64,000 nucleotides of DNA from assembly GCA_964634815.1 (NCBI GenBank), contig CAZWMD010000012.1, positions 38,596-102,595 of the forward strand. The letters are read 5' to 3'. The notes under the pieces were generated by a model that was not told the DNA's origin, did no database searches, and was given only the letters and a program-made list of their open reading frames with translations. This document shows positions 34,818 to 41,388 of the stretch, in pieces (position 1 is the first letter of the stretch; every line of letters starts with the position of its first letter). The translations under genes were made by a program, and so were the position numbers. The DNA is from JALZVT01 sp964634815 (GTDB lineage Bacteria > Pseudomonadota > Gammaproteobacteria > Pseudomonadales > Azotimanducaceae).

Positions 34818-35640
34818 AAAACCTTCTGCAAAAAAACTGGCGCAGGCGCAGTTGGAAGCCAGGCGATTGATGCGTCGTCGGGTTATTGCTCTGGTCGTTG
34901 TTCTGGGCTCTGTTGGGGCGATTTTGTGGCAGGCCGATCGAGCGCTTGATGGCAATATTCGTAAAGTTCAGATCGAAGGCGAATTGTCTGGCGGCGAACG
35001 CGAGGCCGTGATGAGCGCAATTGCGGAAGCTATCAAGTCCTCTGGTGTCCCAGGACTACATTCTCTGTCACTGGATCAAGTTCAGGCTGCGGTCTCTGGG
35101 CTCTCCTGGGCAGAACGAGTGAGTGCCAGAAGACGCTGGCCAGATACGTTGATCGTTCGTCTTATGCGGCATTCTGTCGTCGCTCGTTGGGGTGGAGGCG
35201 GTTACGTTGCAAGCAATGGTGAAGTCATCACGTTGCCGGCAGCAAATTCTGAGAATGGCATGGACTTGCCTTTGTTGAACTGCAAAGAAACAAGTTCTGT
35301 AAAAGCGATGGAGGTATTTCATATCTTGAATCGAACCCTGGTCTCTCAGGGGCTGCGCCTCGTCGAGTTGAATGAGTCTGTTCTGGGTGAATGGAGCGCG
35401 GGCGTGGCTGTTCCAGGCGTTGCACCCCAAGCAACAGAGCAGACCTTGTTTGTTGCGCTTGGTCGGGATGATCTGGCGCATCGTTTGCAGAGATTCATGG
35501 CCGTTCGATCGCAGCTTCTGCAACAGGCCAAACAGCAAAACGAACAGATAGCCTCTGTTGATGCTCGCTACCACAACGGCGTTGCTGTTCGATTTAGTGC
35601 ATCTACTTTAGAGACAGAAATAGAGGAGCCCGTTCGCTAA
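34807..35640 (+). CDS. ftsQ: Cell division protein FtsQ
   Basis: 277 residues: basic cytoplasmic tail (KPSAKKLAQAQLEARRLMRR), one transmembrane helix (VIALVVVLGSVGAILW), a POTRA domain (IRKVQIEGELSGGEREAV) and the FtsQ beta domain. Part of FtsQLB. GTG start with AGGAG upstream, inside the end of murC. The stop overlaps the ftsA start (TAATG). Confidence 0.94.
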   Translation: MAARKPSAKKLAQAQLEARRLMRRRVIALVVVLGSVGAILWQADRALDGNIRKVQIEGELSGGEREAVMSAIAEAIKSSGVPGLHSLSLDQVQAAVSGLSWAERVSARRRWPDTLIVRLMRHSVVARWGGGGYVASNGEVITLPAANSENGMDLPLLNCKETSSVKAMEVFHILNRTLVSQGLRLVELNESVLGEWSAGVAVPGVAPQATEQTLFVALGRDDLAHRLQRFMAVRSQLLQQAKQQNEQIASVDARYHNGVAVRFSASTLETEIEEPVR

Positions 35641-36866
35641 TGGCAAACGAACAGGAACCGCAACGTGTCGTCGGGCTCGATATTGGAACCTCCAAGGTAG
35701 TGGCGATGGTGGCTGAAACCGGTGCGGATGGCGTATTGGAGATCATTGGTATTGGGGCCTATCCATCGCGCGGCCTTAAGAAAGGTGTTGTCGTTAATAT
35801 TGAATCTACGGTGCAGTCAATCCAGCGCGCTGTAGAAGAAGCAGAACTCATGGCGGGTTGCCAGATTGATACGCTGTATGCCGGTATCGCCGGCAGTCAC
35901 ATCCGTTCTCTGAATTCGCACGGCATTGTGGGGATTAGCGAAGGCGAAGTTTTTCCGCAAGATGTTGAACGAGTCATAGATGCGGCACAGGCCGTAGCTA
36001 TTCCTGCTGATCAGAAGATTCTTCATATCTTGCCGCAGGATTACATCATCGACTCCCAGGAAGGAGTAAAAGAACCTCTTGGCATGTCCGGAGTGCGGCT
36101 TGAGGCCAAGGTTCATCTGGTTACCTGTGCCGTTACCGCTGCGCAGAATATCGAAAAGTGCATCGAACGCTGCAGCCTGTCTGCAAACGACATCATTCTG
36201 GAGCAGCTTGCGTCCAGTTACGCGGTGCTTACCGACGATGAGCGCGATCTGGGCGTATGCATGGTCGACATTGGTGGAGGTACTACGGATATCGCCGTTT
36301 TCACTGATGGTGCTATTGCCCATACCGCGGTTATTCCCATCGCCGGCGACCAGGTTACCAATGACATTGCGATGGCGCTAAGAACGCCAACAGCCAGTGC
36401 TGAACAAATAAAAATCAAATACGCCTGTGCGCTCACACAGCTTGCGCAGGCTGACGAAAAAATTCTTGTGCCGGGTGTGGGCGACAAACCTCCCAGAGAG
36501 TTGTCGCGCCAGGCTTTGGCTGAGGTGGTTGAACCACGTTATGACGAGCTGTTTGGACTTATTCAGTCTGAACTGCGTCGTAGCGGGTTTGAAGATCTGC
36601 TCGCCGCTGGAATCGTGTTGACTGGAGGGTCATCAAAGATGGAAGGCGTGGTTGAGCTGGCGGAAGAAATCTTCCATATGCCGGTCAGCCTGGGCATGCC
36701 CCACAACATAAAGGGCCATGACGACATAGTGCGTAATCCAATTTATGCAACCTGTGTGGGGCTTACGTTGTATGGCAAAGAGAGAGAGGAGAGCGGTGAC
36801 AAGTCAGCGTCGAAGAAGGCGCCGATAGTCTCGCGGTTGAAGAAATGGTTGAGCGAAAATTTTTAA
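35640..36866 (+). CDS. ftsA: Cell division protein FtsA
   Basis: A 408-residue actin-like ATPase anchoring FtsZ to the membrane. Phosphate 1 motif VGLDIGTSKVVAMV, phosphate 2 VDIGGGTTDIAVF and adenosine motif LTGGSSKMEGV are clear. The C-terminus RLKKWLSENF is the amphipathic membrane-targeting helix. Starts at the ftsQ stop. Confidence 0.97.
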   Translation: MANEQEPQRVVGLDIGTSKVVAMVAETGADGVLEIIGIGAYPSRGLKKGVVVNIESTVQSIQRAVEEAELMAGCQIDTLYAGIAGSHIRSLNSHGIVGISEGEVFPQDVERVIDAAQAVAIPADQKILHILPQDYIIDSQEGVKEPLGMSGVRLEAKVHLVTCAVTAAQNIEKCIERCSLSANDIILEQLASSYAVLTDDERDLGVCMVDIGGGTTDIAVFTDGAIAHTAVIPIAGDQVTNDIAMALRTPTASAEQIKIKYACALTQLAQADEKILVPGVGDKPPRELSRQALAEVVEPRYDELFGLIQSELRRSGFEDLLAAGIVLTGGSSKMEGVVELAEEIFHMPVSLGMPHNIKGHDDIVRNPIYATCVGLTLYGKEREESGDKSASKKAPIVSRLKKWLSENF

Positions 36867-36897
36867 CTAAGACTGATTTACAAGCAGGAGAATGGAC

Positions 36898-38097
36898 ATG
36901 TTTGAACTCGTAGACAGTGCTCCCCAGAGTGCCGTTATTAAAGTGATTGGCGTAGGTGGTGGCGGCGGTAACGCTGTACAGCACATGCTCAATCAGCATG
37001 TAGACGGGGTCGATTTCATTGCGGCCAATACCGATGCACAGGCTCTGAAGAACCTGGATGCAAAAACTAATCTGCAGCTCGGCGGTGCGATTACCAAAGG
37101 GCTTGGCGCGGGTGCTAATCCGGCGATTGGCCGGCAAGCAGCAATGGACGATCGCGAGCGAATTGCAGAAGTTCTTTCTGGTGCCGATATGGTGTTTATT
37201 ACCGCCGGCATGGGCGGAGGCACTGGTACAGGCGCTGCTCCGGTGGTTGCCGAGATTGCGCGCGAGCTTGATATTTTGACAGTCGCTGTTGTGACTCGAC
37301 CTTTTTCTTTTGAGAAAAGAGATCGGATCGCAGAAGCAGGGCTTGATGAGCTCGGGCGGCATGTAGATTCACTAATCACTATTCCCAATGAAAAGCTGTT
37401 GGCTGTCTTGGGCGAGCGCACCTCGATGCTCGAAGCCTTTGCTGCGGCCAACGATGTGCTGCTTGGTGCAGTTCAGGGTATCGCTGACCTGATTATTCGT
37501 CCCGGTATGATTAACGTTGACTTTGCTGACGTTCGTACCGTTATGAGTGAGATGGGTATGGCGATGATGGGTACCGGCACAGCCTGTGGAGAAAATCGTG
37601 CCCGGGATGCTGCTGAGGCTGCGGTTCGCAGTCCGCTTCTGGAAGACATTGATTTGCACGGTGCGCGAGGCATTTTGGTGAATGTCACTGCAGGCCCCGA
37701 GCTCTCAATCGGTGAATTCTCGGATGTCGGCGACATTGTTGAGAATTTTGCATCTGATATGGCCACAGTAGTTGTGGGCACGGTTATCGATCCCGATCTG
37801 GGTGACGATCTCAAGGTGACGGTTGTGGCGACCGGACTTGGCGGTATTCCTGTTGCGCCTAATGTTGTTGTCGACAACACGGCAAATCAGACCGATGCCT
37901 TGTCACGCCAGCAAGTGGATTACACTGCGCTTGATCGACCTGCCGTGATGCGCAATCCGGCAGCACCTCGAGCTGATCAGAATACAACGGCGACCGGCGC
38001 TGCGGCGGCAAGTCAGCCTGGTGTGTCTGTGTCGCTCGAAAACGATGATATGGCTTATCTGGATGTCCCCGCGTTTTTGCGTAGGCAAAATGACTAG
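36898..38097 (+). CDS. ftsZ: Cell division GTPase FtsZ
   Basis: Tubulin homologue forming the Z-ring. 399 residues from ATG 36898 (MFELVDS), seven bases after GCAGGAG; an ATG two codons earlier lies too close to that site. GTP-binding motif GMGGGTGTGAAPVVAEIA, T7 loop NVDFADVRTVM. After a linker of about 55 residues the C-terminal peptide YLDVPAFLRRQ binds FtsA and ZipA. It ends the dcw cluster. Confidence 0.98.
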   Translation: MFELVDSAPQSAVIKVIGVGGGGGNAVQHMLNQHVDGVDFIAANTDAQALKNLDAKTNLQLGGAITKGLGAGANPAIGRQAAMDDRERIAEVLSGADMVFITAGMGGGTGTGAAPVVAEIARELDILTVAVVTRPFSFEKRDRIAEAGLDELGRHVDSLITIPNEKLLAVLGERTSMLEAFAAANDVLLGAVQGIADLIIRPGMINVDFADVRTVMSEMGMAMMGTGTACGENRARDAAEAAVRSPLLEDIDLHGARGILVNVTAGPELSIGEFSDVGDIVENFASDMATVVVGTVIDPDLGDDLKVTVVATGLGGIPVAPNVVVDNTANQTDALSRQQVDYTALDRPAVMRNPAAPRADQNTTATGAAAASQPGVSVSLENDDMAYLDVPAFLRRQND

Positions 38098-38120
38098 CTA
38101 GCATGATCTGCAGCGATTGT

Positions 38121-38155
38121 CCTCGAAGTGTTGAGCCTTGTGACGCACTTCGAGG
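38121..38155 (+). terminator. Perfect 10-bp hairpin between ftsZ and lpxC
   Basis: CCTCGAAGTG (38121-38130), 13-base loop, CACTTCGAGG (38146-38155). Perfect stem placed 24 bases after ftsZ. No T tract follows, so it may be a processing or stability hairpin for the dcw transcript and not a classical terminator. Confidence 0.45.
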
Positions 38156-38268
38156 TTAGTCGACGGTTGATGTAAACCAGTTCACCTTTCGATTGCGGAT
38201 GGACCCGCTAAACTTGGAATTGGAAGTACTGTCTCTGTGTAGCGAGAGCAAGCAAGGAACTCGTTGGC

Positions 38269-39231
38269 ATGACGTTGTCAAAACAGCAAGGCGCTGCCCA
38301 GAAGATGGGGCAGAAAATTGTGCAAAAAACCCTGAAGCGCAAGGTCTACGCCAATGGCGTAGGTCTGCACTCGGGCCGCGACGTTAGACTATGCATCTGC
38401 CCGGCAGAGCCAGACAGCGGTATTGTTTTTGTTCGAGTTGACCTTGCAGCCCAGCCCGGGGCCGGGGCTTGCGAAGTTCCGGCGCTTGCATCCAATGTGG
38501 TGGCCACCTCAATGTCGACCACACTTGCCCACCAAGACGTGCTCATTAGCACCGTAGAACATCTGATGGCCGCGTTTGCCGGCTTTGATATAGATAACGC
38601 CCGGGTAGAGGTTGACGCCGCTGAATTGCCTATTATGGATGGCAGCGCGGCACCTTTTCTTGATTTGCTAAAAAGTGCCGGTGCGAGGCTGCAGAACAAA
38701 CCACGGCGTTTTCTGCGGGTTCTTAAACAGGTGCGCTACACCCAGGGGGATATCTCGGCCCAGCTTGAGCCCCATGACGGATTTCGTATCGCTTATACCC
38801 TGATCTACGATCATCCGGTGTTTCGTTCCCACGCGAGTCAGGCGGTAGTTGATTTTGCCGGCTCCACCTTTGATACAGAGGTGAGCCAGGCTCGAACCTT
38901 TGGTTTCCTCGATGACCTTGAACGACTCCAAGGCATGAATCTTGCCCAGGGCGGCAGCCTCGACAACGCAGTTGTGGTTGACCAGTCCGGTATTGTGAAT
39001 TCGGGCGGCCTGCGTTCCGATGACGAGTTTGTCAAACACAAGATTCTGGACGCGGTGGGCGATCTCTACCTGTTGGGGTGCCCCATCATTGGATCTTTTA
39101 CAGGGCATAAATCGGGTCATGCAGCGAACAACGCGTTATTGCGCATGCTGCTTGCTGATTCAGACGCCTATGAGTTTGTTTCTTTTGCCGATGCGTCTCT
39201 GGCGCCCAGGGTGGCTCGAGGAATCATCTAG
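38269..39231 (+). CDS. lpxC: UDP-3-O-acyl-N-acetylglucosamine deacetylase LpxC
   Basis: Zinc deacetylase, committed step of lipid A synthesis. 320 residues, about 15 longer than E. coli at the N-terminus. Zinc ligands: His98 in STVEHLMAAF, His257 and Asp261 in HKILDAVGD; the catalytic His is in KSGHAANN (about 284). The start ATG 38269 has AAGGAA upstream; ATG 38305 would give a length nearer E. coli. It follows ftsZ as in most gammaproteobacteria and converges on dciA. Confidence 0.97.
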   Translation: MTLSKQQGAAQKMGQKIVQKTLKRKVYANGVGLHSGRDVRLCICPAEPDSGIVFVRVDLAAQPGAGACEVPALASNVVATSMSTTLAHQDVLISTVEHLMAAFAGFDIDNARVEVDAAELPIMDGSAAPFLDLLKSAGARLQNKPRRFLRVLKQVRYTQGDISAQLEPHDGFRIAYTLIYDHPVFRSHASQAVVDFAGSTFDTEVSQARTFGFLDDLERLQGMNLAQGGSLDNAVVVDQSGIVNSGGLRSDDEFVKHKILDAVGDLYLLGCPIIGSFTGHKSGHAANNALLRMLLADSDAYEFVSFADASLAPRVARGII

Positions 39232-39244
39232 GGTTCTTGGCTTC

Positions 39245-40026
39245 TTAGTTGTCCCGGCTTGTGCGGTTGTCCTCATCCTGAGTAGCTGCATCCTCTAACG
39301 TATGTTTACTCAGTCTCAGAATACTCTGTTGTAACTGGAGATAATCCGGTTCCAGTTCCAGCGTTTTTGCCAAATCCCGTAGTGACTTAGCTGCGGCAGA
39401 AGGCAAAAAACGAGGTGGATGTTCGACGATTGTGGGTTCGGCTGTCTGGACGACACGCAGATTGATTTTGCGAAGGTCCTGAAAGTCCGCCAGATTCCGC
39501 AGTTTAGTAGTCAAATTTGGTAGCTGATAGCGGAGCCTGGTGGCAAAGCTTGCGTTACCAACGCGCAAAACGAGGACGGGTGGACGGTAATTGGCAACCG
39601 ATACCGCATCCGCCAAGGGACCGGGCAAGAGGGATCGAACGGCTAAAGTGAGCGAGGTGCGCTGTTCACTTTGGTTGATCAAACGGCTTAGAGGAGCGTG
39701 GCGCTGGTGGCGTTTAAACAACAAATCATCTATCTTCTGCCCAGGCCTGCGGTGCCAGGGGCGGACTCTGGTAGCGTCATGCTCTGGGGTGGTTTCTTTG
39801 GAATCAGTCACTCTGGAATCAGNNNNNNNNNNNNNNNNNNNNNNNNNNNNNNNNNNNNNNNNNNNNNNNNNNNNNNNNNNNNNNNNNNNNNNNNNNNNNN
39901 NNNNNNNNNNNNNNNNNNNNNNCTGGTAGCGTCATGCTCTGGGGTGGTTTCTTTGGAATCAGTCACTCTGGAATCAGTCACTCTGGAATCAGTCACTCTG
40001 GAATCAGCCACTCTGGATTCAGCCAC
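39245..40026 (-). CDS. dciA: DciA-family replicative helicase loader (DUF721), split by a false assembly gap
   Basis: The C-terminal 188 residues are intact and contain the DUF721/DciA domain (SLTLAVRSLLPGPLADAVSV, then LVLRVGNASFATRLRYQL), which loads DnaB helicase in bacteria lacking DnaC. The N-terminal part lies across the N run at 39823-39922. The 55 bases on both sides are identical, so removing the Ns and one copy restores one frame of about 208 residues starting at GTG 40026. As written, 155 extra bases break the frame. The restored N-terminus is a string of S-R-V-T-D repeats. The same position, between lpxC and an M23 gene, is used in Pseudomonas. Confidence 0.82.
39823..39922. other. 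Assembly gap (100 N) inside dciA, flanked by identical 55-base ends
   Basis: Exactly 100 N. Bases 39768-39822 equal bases 39923-39977, both starting CTGGTAGCGTCATGC and ending GGAATCAG. Same signature as the gap at 922-1021. A 15-base tandem repeat begins at this edge and probably caused the break in assembly. Confidence 0.9.
39955..40026. repeat. 15-base tandem repeat coding the DciA N-terminus
   Basis: GGAATCAGTCACTCT units repeat about four to five times, the last ones degenerate (GGAATCAGCCACTCT, GGATTCAGCCACTTT). Read on the minus strand in the dciA frame they encode repeated V-T-D-S-R. The unit is a multiple of three, so copy-number change stays in frame. The true copy number may be misassembled because it borders the N gap. 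Confidence 0.8.
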
Positions 40027-40316
40027 TTTGCGAGAAGTCGTCTAGGCTTGAGTATACAGGGTCGCGAGTCTCACACCCCGGTGGTAGGTGGGTTATGTGG
40101 GGTTAGCGTAGCTAACTCTGGCGCGACAAGACCTAATATAAGAAGAAGTCTTAAAAGAACAACAAGAACAACAAGACCAAAAACAAGAACAACAAAAAGA
40201 ATCGAATTGGGGACTGTGGCGCGAATTGGTCGTCACACTGACAAAAAGAACCTGTCCAGTCGAGGCACTTTCAAGATCTGCTTGGAGTTGTTGCGTCTGC
40301 GGTGGGCTGACCGTGA
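40027..40316. other. Intergenic region dciA-M23 peptidase with T-free A/C-rich tract
   Basis: Divergent spacer of about 290 bases. From about 40153 to 40203 the plus strand has no T and repeats AGAACAACA three times. Such a tract would be unstructured in an mRNA leader toward the M23 gene and secA. A minus-strand TATACT (near 40050) could serve as the dciA -10 box but has no good -35. A forward frame of 132 codons crosses this area and has no protein character. Confidence 0.45.
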
Positions 40317-41261
40317 GTGCTGCAAGCTGTGAATATCGTCATCTTTCTGCGTGAGCGGGCTCGCCCCGTGTCCTTCCAATGTCCGCTCTGGCTCGCAGCG
40401 TTTACCGGAATGCTGCTTGTTGCCGGAGTTATTGGCAATCTGTTTTGGTTAAAGACATCTGGCCTCGGGCCTGATGGGTTTGCCTCTGCTCAGAGTGCGC
40501 AAAGCCTGCGTTTGCGTGCAGAGATCGAAGAGCAGCGAAGTGTGCTCGACTCCCTTCGAGCTCAGGCCGCTAGCGACTCTCTGGCTGTCGGGCGGCGTCT
40601 TGCGTCCATGCAGGCCAGGTTCATGCGTCTGGAAGCCGTTGGCGAACGACTGGTTGAAGTTGCAGGCCTGGTTGATGGTGAATTCAGCTTTAGCCAGCCA
40701 GCGGCTGTTGGTGGACCTGAGGCTGCCCCTTTCGAAGCCGCGGGGGATCTTAATACTGACTTTGCAGCGCAGTTAGATGCACTGGCACAAGAGCTCGAGA
40801 GTCGAGAGACAGAGTTGGATGTGCTGGATGGCTTACTTGCTACCCGCAAACTTGCAGACGAGCGATCACCCCGACCGCGACCGATTACCTGGGGCTGGCT
40901 CTCGTCGCCCTATGGCAAGCGGGTTGACCCGATAACCGGTCGCCCCGGTTGGCACGCGGGTGTGGATTTTGCTGGTGAGGAGGGCTCCTCTGTCGTTGCG
41001 GTTGCTGGTGGTGTCGTAACCTACTCAGGGACACGAAGCGGCTATGGCGAGCTGGTGGAAATCAACCACGGAGACGGCTATGTGACGCGCTACGGTCATC
41101 ACAAGAAGTTGCTGGTTGAGGTAGGCGATGTCGTCAAGAAAGGCGAAGAGATTGGCCTCATGGGTAGCACCGGCCGTTCCACAGGGCCTCACGTGCATTT
41201 TGAAGTGCTGAAAAATGGTCGGCCGGAAAACCCGGTTGCCTTCCTCGGTCGCAGTAGTTAA
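40317..41261 (+). CDS. M23-family murein endopeptidase-like membrane protein
   Basis: 314 residues from GTG 40317. A GTG at 40329 gives MNIVIFLRERARPVSF, which may be the better start. One transmembrane helix (about residues 22-43) precedes a coiled coil (RLRAEIEEQRSVLDSLRAQ) and an acidic linker. The C-terminal LytM domain has metal ligands in GWHAGVDFAG (HxxxD) and GPHVHFEV (HxH). All zinc and catalytic His positions are present, so it is probably an active D,D-endopeptidase in the periplasm. A gene of this type lies between lpxC/dciA and secA in Pseudomonas. Confidence 0.9.
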   Translation: MLQAVNIVIFLRERARPVSFQCPLWLAAFTGMLLVAGVIGNLFWLKTSGLGPDGFASAQSAQSLRLRAEIEEQRSVLDSLRAQAASDSLAVGRRLASMQARFMRLEAVGERLVEVAGLVDGEFSFSQPAAVGGPEAAPFEAAGDLNTDFAAQLDALAQELESRETELDVLDGLLATRKLADERSPRPRPITWGWLSSPYGKRVDPITGRPGWHAGVDFAGEEGSSVVAVAGGVVTYSGTRSGYGELVEINHGDGYVTRYGHHKKLLVEVGDVVKKGEEIGLMGSTGRSTGPHVHFEVLKNGRPENPVAFLGRSS

Positions 41262-41270
41262 GTCATCTCA

Positions 41271-41289
41271 GGTACTCTGCCTGAGTACC
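41271..41289 (+). other. Small hairpin between M23 gene and secA
   Basis: GGTACTC (41271-41277), loop TGCCT, GAGTACC (41283-41289). Perfect 7-bp stem without a T tract. It may stabilise the 3' end of the M23 message or separate it from secA. A TAGAAT at 41347-41352 could be the secA -10 box, but no -35 box has normal spacing. Confidence 0.35.
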
Positions 41290-41388
41290 GATCAGCCGGC
41301 GCCTCTCAGAATCTCTCTCATAGTGAGTTGGACCTGCCTTTTCAGGTAGAATCACGCGCTTCGCGCCGCTATCACCGGAGACATTGCG

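Noticed and set aside
39934..40332. 132-codon forward frame over the dciA repeat and the A/C-rich tract
   Set aside because: Its N-terminus is the reverse of the dciA repeat (SHSGI units) and its tail is Arg/Thr low complexity; dciA on the other strand explains the coding signal.
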